The notes under the pieces: generated by a model | Databases searched by the model: none | Told to the model about the DNA's origin: nothing | The model's input: the letters and a program-made list of their open reading frames with translations, nothing else | Position numbers and translations under genes: made by a program | NCBI GenBank assembly: GCA_036845225.1 | Contig: DAIUEJ010000005.1 | Span: 32,826 to 96,825, forward strand | Reading direction: 5' to 3' | Length of the DNA stretch: 64,000 nt | Origin: FEN-680 sp036845225 | GTDB taxonomy: Bacteria > Actinomycetota > Geothermincolia > Fen-727 > Anoxymicrobiaceae | Shown here: piece after piece, positions 43,076 through 50,857 of the stretch | Layout: the number at the start of each line of letters is the position of its first letter | Numbering within the stretch: position 1 is the first letter of the stretch

Positions 43076-44038
43076 ATGTTGAAAAAGCCGGCCAAGCGGG
43101 CGATACACATGCCCCGTATTGTCAGCAACAACTGGTTCAACTCCGAGGCGCTCACGCCGGAGGCCCTCCAGGGGAAGATCGTGCTGGCCGACTTCTGGAC
43201 CTACTCGTGCATCAACTGCCTGCGCACCCTCCCCCACCTCCGTGAGTGGTGGTCCAGGTACCGTGACAAAGAGTTCGTGATGATCGGCATTCACGCCCCC
43301 GAGTTCGAGTTCGAGAAAGACCCGGTGAACGTGGCCAGGGCCCTCGAGGAGTCAGGGGTTGACTGGCCCGTCGCCCTCGACAACGACTACGTCAACTGGC
43401 ACAACTTCGCCAACCACTACTGGCCGGCCAAGTACATGTCCGACCGCGGAGGCCGCATCGTCTACGAGCACTTCGGTGAGGGCGCCTACGACAAGACGGA
43501 GCGGAAGATCCAGGAGTTGATAAGCGAGAACCCCGCGATCGGCCTGCTGCCCGAGATCAAACGGGTCTCGAGCCCGGAATGCTTCAGGGCGACCCCGGAG
43601 ACCTACTGCGGTTACACCCGCGGGATCTTGAACAACCCGGGCGGCTACATCTACGAGCGAGAGGCCGATTACGACCCGCCGCGAAACATCCGCGACGACA
43701 GTATCGCGCTGGACGGGAGATTCCTGGCGAGGCGCGAGTACGTGGAGTCCGCCGAGCCGGGCGCGACCCTGCTGCTTTCTTTCAAGGCCACGGAGGTGAA
43801 CCTGGTCCTGAGGGCGATGGACGGCGGAGCGAGCGCGAGGGTCCTGCTCGACGGGCAGGTGCCCGACCAGTCCGTCCTCGGCTCGGACCTGGACGGCACA
43901 GCACAGGTCGACATCACGGAGCCGCGGATGTACAACCTGCTCAAGTCGGACCATCAGCTTTCCGGGGTCCTGTCGTTCCAGGCCCTGGACGGCGCTTATC
44001 AGGCCTACGCGTTCACCTTCTCGGGCTGCATCGAATAG
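43076..44038 (+). CDS. Thioredoxin-like protein with C-terminal DipZ-type domain
   Basis: The thioredoxin-fold part (about residues 10-170) has FWTYSCINCLRTLPHL, the CxxC of DipZ/TlpA-like proteins, and the family segments GIHAPEFEFEKD and NFANHYWPAKYMSD. The C-terminal part (about 190-320) resembles the carbohydrate-binding-like domain that follows thioredoxin in DipZ. Unlike DipZ it lacks the CcdA membrane half, and no signal peptide is seen, so it is predicted to be soluble and cytosolic. The ATG at 43076 has GAGG upstream; the frame is open to 43037. An inverted repeat begins 2 bp after the stop. Confidence 0.87.
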   Translation: MLKKPAKRAIHMPRIVSNNWFNSEALTPEALQGKIVLADFWTYSCINCLRTLPHLREWWSRYRDKEFVMIGIHAPEFEFEKDPVNVARALEESGVDWPVALDNDYVNWHNFANHYWPAKYMSDRGGRIVYEHFGEGAYDKTERKIQELISENPAIGLLPEIKRVSSPECFRATPETYCGYTRGILNNPGGYIYEREADYDPPRNIRDDSIALDGRFLARREYVESAEPGATLLLSFKATEVNLVLRAMDGGASARVLLDGQVPDQSVLGSDLDGTAQVDITEPRMYNLLKSDHQLSGVLSFQALDGAYQAYAFTFSGCIE

Positions 44039-44040
44039 GA

Positions 44041-44129
44041 GGGGTCAGGCACCGTCCACTATTTTGTCCACCGCGCCTTTAGTCCTGCTCGGTTTCAGGT
44101 GGACAAAAAGGTGGACGGTGCCTGACCCC
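44041..44129. repeat. REP pair D: 32-bp inverted repeat (GTGGAC arms)
   Basis: Left arm 44041-44072 and right arm 44098-44129 are reverse complements at 30 of 32 positions, with a 25-bp spacer. Each arm carries the core GGGGTCAGGCACC next to a GTCCAC motif and a second GTCCACC. It separates two convergent genes and ends 10 bp from the acyl-CoA dehydrogenase stop. It can form a very long hairpin in RNA from either strand and may also serve as a terminator. Confidence 0.88.
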
Positions 44130-44139
44130 TATGTCTTCT

Positions 44140-45840
44140 CTAATCGCTCATGTGGTACTGGTCGCGCAGCGAGTACGCCTCCGCGAGCACCTTGTCGAAG
44201 CGAGCCTGGTCCGCGACCGGCTTCATTATCATCTTGAGGCACAGGTCCATCTGCTCGCGCGTGCTGCTTGTCTTCTGGTAGAGCTCCAGGGCGTACTTCG
44301 AGAAATCGCGCACCATGAAATCGAAGATCTGGTCCACCATCTCGTCGTACACGCCGTAGATCTCCGCGTTCTCGAGGATCAACTGCCCGTACGCCACGAG
44401 CGTGAACAGCTCGCCCAGGGTCAGCAGCCATCCGATGTCCTTCGTCTGCCCCTCGGTGGGCGGCGCCGCGAGGAGCATCTGCTTGAGCGCCTCGATCTGC
44501 TGCTTGAAGACGCCCACGTTCGGCAGGCCGCTCTTCCCATAAGCGATGTTGTAGTCGTGGAACTGGATACTCCCGAGCCCCTTGGTCGCCCCCTGGTTGA
44601 AGAGGAAGTCGTCGTTCGCCGCGTCCATCCTCTTCGGTATCAGCGGGAACTCGCCCGGGTTGAAGAAGTAGTTCGGCATGAACTTGATGATGAGCGCCAT
44701 GTTCACGTGCACGGTGCCCTCGAGCTTCGGCAGTGCCCGGATGTCGCGCACGCCCTGCTCGAAGTACATGTCCTTCTCGAACCCCTTGGCGGCGATGACG
44801 TCCCACAACAGGTTCATGACCTCTTCGCCCTGCGTCGTGACCTTCATCTTCACCATCGGGTTGTAGAGCAGGTAGCGCCGGTCCTCTGCCGACGCCGACC
44901 TCATGTAGTCGGCGGCACGGAGCGCGAAGAGCTTCATCGCGACCAGGCGCGCGTATGCATCGTTGAAAAGTTGCTTGATGTGCGTGAAGTCGGTCACGTA
45001 GTGGTCATACAGGAACCTGCCCGCCGCGTGGTCGATCGCTTCATAGTAGGAATGGGTGCACATGCCAATGGACGCCCAGCCGAGGTTGAACTTGCCGACG
45101 TTGATCGTGTTGAGCGCCGAGTCCCAGGCATCGCGGCCCCTGGTCAGGATGTCGGCCTCGGTCACCGGGTAGTCGTGCAGGGCGTACTCCGCGACGAAGT
45201 TCTGCGAGTTCACCACGTTCTTCACGACCTCGTAGCCGCCGCCTCCCTTGCTCGGCACCGCGAAGAAGACGTAGTCGCCGGTATCGGTCATCTTGCCGAA
45301 GGTGGACACCAGAGCTGCCTCGTTGGCGTTACCGATGTAGTACTTCCGGCCGTTCGCCGCGTACTTCCCATCGCCCAGCGGCTTCAGGGCCATCTCGGTC
45401 GAGTACAGGTCAGCGCCGTGCTCCTTCTCGGAGAGCCCGAACGCGAATATACCGCCGTCGCGCAGCATCTCGGCGGTCTTCTTCTTCACCGCCTCGTTCT
45501 GCCCCATCCAGATGGGCCCGAGCCCGAGGATGGATACCTGCCAGGTGTACCAGTACGCGAGGCCGTAGAACGCGGTGATCTCGTTGAAGGCACAGTTGCG
45601 CCAGGTGTCCCAGCGGGAATCGGCGTCCAGCGCGTAAGGCGCCGGCGTCAGCAGGTTCGAGAAGCACTTCTCCCCCTTCTGGAAATCGAGGAAGTCCTGG
45701 TACCAGGTGCGCTCGTGGTCGTCCTTCTTGAGCTCGCCCCGGCCCTTGCCCTCGAAGAAGTCGATGGTCTTGGCCATGATCTCGCGGGAGCGCTTCTCGG
45801 AAAACTCCCAGTCGTATTTCTTGGGGTTCATCAGTATCAT
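44140..45840 (-). CDS. Acyl-CoA dehydrogenase family protein
   Basis: The 566-residue protein has the FAD/acyl-CoA dehydrogenase core: FAFGLSEKEHGADLYSTEMAL (cofactor/substrate loop), GRKYYIGNANEAALVSTFGK, and the helical C-terminal domain (FNLGWASIGMCTHSYYEAI; KVTTQGEEVMNLLWDVIAAKGFEKD). It is longer than ordinary acyl-CoA dehydrogenases (about 380), with an extra C-terminal region of about 150 residues, as in AidB-like or very-long-chain types. The ATG at 45840 is chosen because AAAGGAA precedes it; the frame is open to 45960. No other beta-oxidation gene is adjacent, so its substrate is unknown. Confidence 0.88.
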   Translation of the reverse strand: MILMNPKKYDWEFSEKRSREIMAKTIDFFEGKGRGELKKDDHERTWYQDFLDFQKGEKCFSNLLTPAPYALDADSRWDTWRNCAFNEITAFYGLAYWYTWQVSILGLGPIWMGQNEAVKKKTAEMLRDGGIFAFGLSEKEHGADLYSTEMALKPLGDGKYAANGRKYYIGNANEAALVSTFGKMTDTGDYVFFAVPSKGGGGYEVVKNVVNSQNFVAEYALHDYPVTEADILTRGRDAWDSALNTINVGKFNLGWASIGMCTHSYYEAIDHAAGRFLYDHYVTDFTHIKQLFNDAYARLVAMKLFALRAADYMRSASAEDRRYLLYNPMVKMKVTTQGEEVMNLLWDVIAAKGFEKDMYFEQGVRDIRALPKLEGTVHVNMALIIKFMPNYFFNPGEFPLIPKRMDAANDDFLFNQGATKGLGSIQFHDYNIAYGKSGLPNVGVFKQQIEALKQMLLAAPPTEGQTKDIGWLLTLGELFTLVAYGQLILENAEIYGVYDEMVDQIFDFMVRDFSKYALELYQKTSSTREQMDLCLKMIMKPVADQARFDKVLAEAYSLRDQYHMSD

Positions 45841-46248
45841 CGCTTGATTCCTTTCAGGCAGGTTCAGCCGTCCGTTCAACGCCGATAGCATATCTTGAAG
45901 CATGGCGAGCGGCAAACAGTACCGTGCCTTCAGCGCACTGCGCCGCTGCGGACTCAACAATCCCCCTCCTCTCTGCCTTCTGCCTGAAACTCAACTTCTT
46001 CAAAATTCTTTGATTTCTGCAGGAGAAAAGCAGATGAGAAGTAATAGGAGGCTCTAAGACTGGTGAAAGCGGACCTGGCAGTCGCTCCTCATAAGGATGC
46101 GCGAAGCTCTTGCGGATGCCGGCATATCACCCGGGCCGACAGGCACACTTGCGCCCCTTCTGAGGGCGTGCTTGGTGCGACGAGATGCTGGAAGCTGGTT
46201 ACTGCCGTCAGGCAGTGATATCCGGCCTCAGTGAAAGGGTGATGTGCA
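45841..46248. other. 408-bp divergent intergenic region
   Basis: This region separates the acyl-CoA dehydrogenase and multicopper oxidase genes and must hold both promoters. A perfect hairpin ACTGCC-N4-GGCAGT (46201-46216) and a GCGCCC/GGGCGT stem near 46152-46174 precede the oxidase. A 51-codon frame from GTG 46063 to TGA 46218 follows AGGAGG with long spacing and would encode a Cys/His/Arg-rich peptide, but support is weak. I see no known riboswitch. Confidence 0.4.
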
Positions 46249-49212
46249 ATGATTACCAGGCGGGAATTCCTTAAGTTTACTTCGGTCGCCGGGGCCGGCA
46301 TGCTTTTCCCGGGGGCGATCAAGCTCGCCAGCGCCATGGGGGTGCCCGAGCTTGCAGCGAGCCCGGTGCTCCCGAAGTACGTGGACGCGCTGCCAATACC
46401 CGGCACGCAGCAGCCTTCCGGAACTTTCAACGGCCTGCCGCTGTACACAGTCACGATGCGGCCGTGCCAGCAGAAGGTCCACCGTGACGTACCGGTCACG
46501 AACTTCTGGGGTTTTAACGGCGTCACTCCGGCCAGCTCCTTCGATGTCAACACCGGCGAGCCGATGTACGTGAAGTGGGTGAACGGGCTCCCGACAACTC
46601 ACTTGTTCTCGGCCTCTATCGACCACACGCTGCCTGGAATGGCAGGCCAGCCGGAGGTCCGCGCGACCGTTCACACACACGGCGCGGAGGTGCCGTTCAC
46701 GAGCGACGGCGTGTTTACCAGCAACGGCGGCTTCTCGACGCTACTCCCCGGGCAGTCCGCGACATATTTCTACCCGAACATCCAGCGCGGCGCCACGATC
46801 TGGTTCCACGACCACGCGGTCGGCATCGACCGCCTCAACGTGATGGCGGGTCTCGCGGGTTTCTTCATCATCCGCGACCCGGTGGAAAAAGCACTCAACC
46901 TGCCCAGCGGAGCCTTCGAGATACCGATCGTCATCCAGGACCGAGAGGTGGACGCGGGCGCCCAGCTCGTCTATCCGACAGTCGGAGACAACCCGGGTGT
47001 CCACCCGCAGTGGGTGCCCGAGTTCTTCGGCGACACCGCCGTGGTGAACGGCAAGGTCAACCCGTTCCTGTCCGTCGAGCCGAGGAAGTACCGCTTCAGG
47101 TTCCTGAACGGCTCCAACGCCAGGTTCTACACCCTGAGGCTCAGCTCGACGCAGAGCTTCTTCCAGATCGGCACGGACGGCGGCCTCCTGCCGGCACCCG
47201 TGGAGATGAAGCACCTGACGATCGCCCCGGGCGAGCGCGCCGACTGCATCGTGGACTTCGCGCCCGTCAAGGGAGCCCAGGTCATCCTCAACAACTCGGC
47301 GCCCGCGCCGTTCCCGGGTGGTGGCGGTGGTGTCCCGATCCCGGACATCATGATGTTCAAAGTGAACAAGCCGCTCTCGGCACCTGACACGAGTTCGCTG
47401 CCCGACACCCTGCGCCCAATCTACGACATCCCGGAGGGTTCCTCGCTGATGGTCCGGAATATCGTGATGCAGGAGATCGAAGGCCCTGGCGGCCCGCTCA
47501 ACATGTTCCTGAACGGCAAGGGCATGATGCAGCCGCCGACGGAGTTCCCGCAACTCGGGAACACCGAGATCTGGCAGTTTATCAACACGACCGTCGACAC
47601 CCATCCCATGCACATCCACCTCGTCCAGTTCAGGCTCCTCGACAGGCGCCCGTTCGACGTAGCCCAGTTCAACCTTACCGGCAATATCGTCTACACCGGC
47701 CCGCCGACCGGGCCCGACGCGAACGAGAAGGGTTGGAAGGACACGGTGCAAGTACCCCCGGGACAGGTGGGCCGCTTCATCATGAAGTGGGTATCGTTCC
47801 TGGGCGAGTACGTCTATCACTGTCACATCCTCGAGCACGAGGAGAACGACATGATGCGCCCGTACACGACGACCCCGACGGTCTACTACTTCGCGGAAGG
47901 CTCGTGCAGACCGAACTTCACTCCATACCTGACGTTCAACAACCCGGGGGACCACGTCGCGGGGTGTGTTATCACGTACATGCTCGGCAACGGCCAGACC
48001 AAGGTGCAGAACCTTGCGGTCCCCGCCGGCAACAGGCTGACCATAGCGGTCAAGGACTTCCTCGGCGAGGCCGACGACGCGGCACATGACTTCTCCGCGA
48101 AGGTGGAGTGCACCAACAACCAGCAGGTGGTCGTCGAGCGCTCGATGTACTTCAACTACAACGGCGTCTGGACGGGAGGCCACTGCGTGGTCGGGGCCCT
48201 GATGCCCCAGCAGCAGTGGTTCTTCGCGGAAGGCAACTGCCGCCCGAACTACGACGCGTACCTGACCATCCAGAACCCGGGCAATACGAGCTCGAAGGTG
48301 CAGTTCATCTACATGCTGGGCAACGGGAGCACCAAGACCCAGAAGCTCACGGTCCCGGCCCACTCGCGCGCGACGATCAAGGTGAAGGACTTCCTCGGGG
48401 AGGGAGACGACAACGCGCACGACTTCTCCGCGCAGGTCACCACCACGGACGGCACCTCGATCGTGTGCGAGAGGCCCATGTACTTCAACTACAAGGGACA
48501 GTGGACAGGCGGGCACTGCGTGGTCGGCGCCGTAGGCCCCGCTCCGACCTGGTACTTCGCGGAAGGCACGTGCAGGCCCGACTACGACTCGTTCATCTGC
48601 ATCCAGAACCCCGGACCCGCCGACGCGAAAGTCACGGTGACCTACATGCTGGGGGACGGAACGACCAAAGCCCAGGACCTGACGGTCGCCAAGCATTCGC
48701 GCTCCACTATAGTGGTCAGGGACCTGCTCGGCACCGGCAACGATGCCGCGCATGACTTCTCGGCGACGGTCGCGTGCACCAACGGCCAGAACATCGTCGT
48801 GGAGCGGCCCATGTACTTCAACTTCAACGCGACCGGCTGGACGGGCGGAAGCTGCGTCATGGGCTCGGTCCTGCCGGACAAAGCGTGGCACTTCGCCGAA
48901 GGCTGCGTGAGGCCGAACTTCCAGTCGTTCATCACCATCCTGAACCCCGACCCGGGCAACGACGCCGCGGTCAAGATAACCTACATGACAGCGGCGGGCA
49001 CGACACAGGTCCAGACGCTGACGGTGCCCAAGGCATCGCGGTTCACCGTGAACGTGCGGGACGTCCTGGGCTCGTCCGACGACCTCGCGCACGACTTCTC
49101 AGTGAAGGTCGAGACGACCAACAGCGTCGAGATCGTCGTCGAGCGACCGATGTACTTCAACTACAACAACGCCTGGAGCGGCGGCCACTGCACTGTGGGG
49201 TTCTCGTACTAG
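46249..49212 (+). CDS. Tat-exported multicopper oxidase with four C-terminal FAEG-type repeats
   Basis: The N-terminus MITRREFLKFTSVAG is a twin-arginine signal (RREFLK). Residues of about 60-540 form a three-domain multicopper oxidase of the CotA/bilirubin-oxidase type with all copper motifs: HTHGAEV, WFHDHAVG, HPMHIHLV and YHCHILEHEENDMM, including the axial Met. The rest (about residues 545-987) is four tandem repeats of about 110 residues starting at roughly 47881, 48214, 48541 and 48883, each opening FAEG(S/N/T)CRP or FAEGCVRP and closing WTGG(H/S)CV. These repeats are known from surface proteins of deep-branching Actinobacteria and probably attach or bind the enzyme outside the cell. 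Likely substrate is metal ions or phenolics. Confidence 0.93.
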   Translation: MITRREFLKFTSVAGAGMLFPGAIKLASAMGVPELAASPVLPKYVDALPIPGTQQPSGTFNGLPLYTVTMRPCQQKVHRDVPVTNFWGFNGVTPASSFDVNTGEPMYVKWVNGLPTTHLFSASIDHTLPGMAGQPEVRATVHTHGAEVPFTSDGVFTSNGGFSTLLPGQSATYFYPNIQRGATIWFHDHAVGIDRLNVMAGLAGFFIIRDPVEKALNLPSGAFEIPIVIQDREVDAGAQLVYPTVGDNPGVHPQWVPEFFGDTAVVNGKVNPFLSVEPRKYRFRFLNGSNARFYTLRLSSTQSFFQIGTDGGLLPAPVEMKHLTIAPGERADCIVDFAPVKGAQVILNNSAPAPFPGGGGGVPIPDIMMFKVNKPLSAPDTSSLPDTLRPIYDIPEGSSLMVRNIVMQEIEGPGGPLNMFLNGKGMMQPPTEFPQLGNTEIWQFINTTVDTHPMHIHLVQFRLLDRRPFDVAQFNLTGNIVYTGPPTGPDANEKGWKDTVQVPPGQVGRFIMKWVSFLGEYVYHCHILEHEENDMMRPYTTTPTVYYFAEGSCRPNFTPYLTFNNPGDHVAGCVITYMLGNGQTKVQNLAVPAGNRLTIAVKDFLGEADDAAHDFSAKVECTNNQQVVVERSMYFNYNGVWTGGHCVVGALMPQQQWFFAEGNCRPNYDAYLTIQNPGNTSSKVQFIYMLGNGSTKTQKLTVPAHSRATIKVKDFLGEGDDNAHDFSAQVTTTDGTSIVCERPMYFNYKGQWTGGHCVVGAVGPAPTWYFAEGTCRPDYDSFICIQNPGPADAKVTVTYMLGDGTTKAQDLTVAKHSRSTIVVRDLLGTGNDAAHDFSATVACTNGQNIVVERPMYFNFNATGWTGGSCVMGSVLPDKAWHFAEGCVRPNFQSFITILNPDPGNDAAVKITYMTAAGTTQVQTLTVPKASRFTVNVRDVLGSSDDLAHDFSVKVETTNSVEIVVERPMYFNYNNAWSGGHCTVGFSY

Positions 49213-49242
49213 GCAAGGTAAACCGACGAATAGACCGGAAGG

Positions 49243-49258
49243 GGCCCCCTCGGGGGCC
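49243..49258 (+). terminator. Intrinsic terminator of the multicopper oxidase
   Basis: GGCCCCC (49243-49249) pairs with GGGGGCC (49252-49258), followed by TTTTCC. The tight 2-nt loop would open to four bases in practice. Confidence 0.75.
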
Positions 49259-49266
49259 TTTTCCTT

Positions 49267-49303
49267 GAGTGAAAAGAAGGTGCCTGGCACCTTTTTTCCA
49301 CTC
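49267..49303. repeat. REP-like hairpin E (GAGTG arms)
   Basis: Two 18-bp arms around a single T pair at 16 of 18 positions, from GAGTG (49267-49271) to CACTC (49299-49303), with the core GGTGCCTGGCACC forming the tip. It follows the oxidase terminator by 8 bp. Confidence 0.85.
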
Positions 49304-49323
49304 GGCGCGTTTCGCGCTAGAAT
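49295..49323 (+). promoter_or_regulatory. Possible amidohydrolase promoter overlapping REP E
   Basis: TTTCCA (49295-49300) and TAGAAT (49318-49323) are 17 bp apart. The weak -35 lies in the right arm of the REP hairpin. Confidence 0.35.
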
Positions 49324-49353
49324 TGCGTGAATCATCGAATGAGGAAGGGACAG

Positions 49354-50268
49354 ATGCCAGGCATCAGGCCCAGCGGGGCGATCATCGATTCGCACATACA
49401 CATACTCCCCTCACGGCGTTCGGCGAGCCTGGTCCGCTGGATAAAGCGGGCGTTCCCGTCCCACCCTTCCCATGAGGGCATGACCCCGGACGACATCCTT
49501 GCCGACATCACGGCATGCGGCGCGGAAAAGGCTTTCAACTTCGTCTTCCCTTTGAAGGCCGAGGAGACCGAAAGCCTGAACGAGTGGAGCCGCGACGTTG
49601 CAGCGCGCTATGAGATGCTGGTGCCGTTCGGCTCGGTGCATCTCGAGACCGCGCGCAAGGACGAGGTGGTCGAGCGCTGCCTCGGCGAGTACAGCCTTGC
49701 CGGCATCAAGCTACACCCGTACGCCCAGCGGTTCGAAGCCTTCTCCCCTGAGTTCGAGCCGGTGTTCCGCGTGCTCGAGGAGCGCGGGCGGCCGTTCGTG
49801 GTGCACACGGGCTTCGACACGTTCTACCAGCAGACGCAGGACCTCGACTACATGCAGAGGATGCTGGATGAGCACCCAGCGATGCCGGTCGTGCTTGTAC
49901 ACGCCCTGTTCCCGAGGTTCAGGCTGGCTCACGAGCTCATGGCGCGGCACCCGCTTCTGTACCTGGACATGACCAACGTGCCGGGCACCCTGCGGTTGTA
50001 CCTGGATACCCCCGATGCGGCGGCCCTGGCGCCGGACACCGCCGACGTCCTGCGCGAGCTCGACCACTTCCACTCACTGCTGCAGGATTTCAGTCCGCGA
50101 ATCATGTTCGGCACCGACCACCCGGTCGGGATGGGCTCGGTGAGGCAGATATACAAAGACCTCGACAGCTTCGAGCTGGATGAGGAGGTGCGCCGCGACC
50201 TGGTGGGCGGCTCCGCGCGCAGGTTCCTGGAAGCTCACTGCGGCAACTGGGGTGCCCCCGCAGGGTAG
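49354..50268 (+). CDS. Amidohydrolase family 2 metal-dependent hydrolase
   Basis: This 304-residue TIM-barrel hydrolase has DSHIHILPS for the first metal pair, GIKLHPYAQ, FVVHTGFD, VVLVHALFPRF and MFGTDHPVGMG with the catalytic Asp. Family members decarboxylate or hydrolyse cyclic and aromatic compounds; no substrate can be assigned. The ATG at 49354 is chosen for its GGAAGGG ribosome binding site and because MPGIRPSGAIIDSH leads straight into the barrel. The DUF3795 gene follows after 35 bp. Confidence 0.88.
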   Translation: MPGIRPSGAIIDSHIHILPSRRSASLVRWIKRAFPSHPSHEGMTPDDILADITACGAEKAFNFVFPLKAEETESLNEWSRDVAARYEMLVPFGSVHLETARKDEVVERCLGEYSLAGIKLHPYAQRFEAFSPEFEPVFRVLEERGRPFVVHTGFDTFYQQTQDLDYMQRMLDEHPAMPVVLVHALFPRFRLAHELMARHPLLYLDMTNVPGTLRLYLDTPDAAALAPDTADVLRELDHFHSLLQDFSPRIMFGTDHPVGMGSVRQIYKDLDSFELDEEVRRDLVGGSARRFLEAHCGNWGAPAG

Positions 50269-50303
50269 GGATCAGGCCTTTGCAGACCCGAAAGGAGACG
50301 GTC

Positions 50304-50759
50304 ATGGAAGTCAACGAGAACCTGGTCCCGCCGTGCGGGCTCTACTGTGGCGTCTGCGGGATCATGTACGCGACGCGCGACGACAACCAGAAGTTCCGCG
50401 ACAAGCTTGCCGGTGTTTACAGCCTTCCCCCTGAGGAGATCCACTGCGAAGGCTGCCTGTCCGAGGGCGACGCGGTGTTCGCCTACTGCCGGGTCTGCCC
50501 CATCAAGTCGTGCACAAGCGAGCGCGGGTACAGGGGATGCCACGAGTGCGACGAGTTCCCGTGCGCGATCATCGAAGAGTTCCCGATGCCGGTCGGCAGG
50601 AAAGTCATCATGCGCGCGATTCCGCGCTGGCGCGAAGTGGGCATGGAGCAGTGGATCGCAGAGGAAGAGGCGCGATACGTCTGCCCGAGTTGCGGCGCGC
50701 GGCTGTTCAGGGGTGCGAAGCGCTGCCGCGAGTGCAAAGAGCCGGTGGACGAGGACTAG
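50304..50759 (+). CDS. DUF3795-type Cys-rich protein with C-terminal zinc ribbon
   Basis: The N-terminal part has CGLYCGVCGIMYATRDD, CEGCLSEG, CRVCPIKSC and CHECDEFPC, the Cys pattern of DUF3795 proteins, which probably bind metal or a cluster. A C-terminal ribbon CPSCGARL...CRECKEPV is added after residue 125. The ATG at 50304 follows AAAGGAG. Function unknown; it is probably co-transcribed with the amidohydrolase. Confidence 0.85.
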   Translation: MEVNENLVPPCGLYCGVCGIMYATRDDNQKFRDKLAGVYSLPPEEIHCEGCLSEGDAVFAYCRVCPIKSCTSERGYRGCHECDEFPCAIIEEFPMPVGRKVIMRAIPRWREVGMEQWIAEEEARYVCPSCGARLFRGAKRCRECKEPVDED

Positions 50760-50774
50760 GACCAGAAAGAATGA

Positions 50775-50797
50775 GGCCGCGCCATTTCGGGCACGGC
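50775..50797 (+). terminator. Imperfect hairpin terminator after the DUF3795 gene
   Basis: GGCCGCGCC (50775-50783) pairs imperfectly with GGGCACGGCC (50788-50797), followed by CCACGCTTTT. It is weak but well placed between convergent genes. Confidence 0.45.
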
Positions 50798-50818
50798 CCC
50801 ACGCTTTTCACAGGCAAT

Positions 50819-50848
50819 GCGCCACCGGGACCTGACCCCAGTGGTGCG
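50819..50848. repeat. REP-like hairpin K
   Basis: GCGCCACCGGG and CCCAGTGGTGCG are roughly complementary with one bulge and enclose the core GGGACCTGACCCC. It lies between the DUF3795 gene and the convergent protease gene (stop at 50858). Confidence 0.55.
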
Positions 50849-50857
50849 ACTTCGTTC

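Noticed and set aside
46063..46218. 51-codon GTG frame before the multicopper oxidase as a confirmed gene
   Set aside because: Spacing from AGGAGG is long and composition is not clearly protein-like; kept only as a possibility in the intergenic entry.
46741..49092. 783-codon minus-strand open frame opposite the multicopper oxidase
   Set aside because: The plus strand encodes all copper motifs and repeats; the antisense frame is a byproduct of GC bias.
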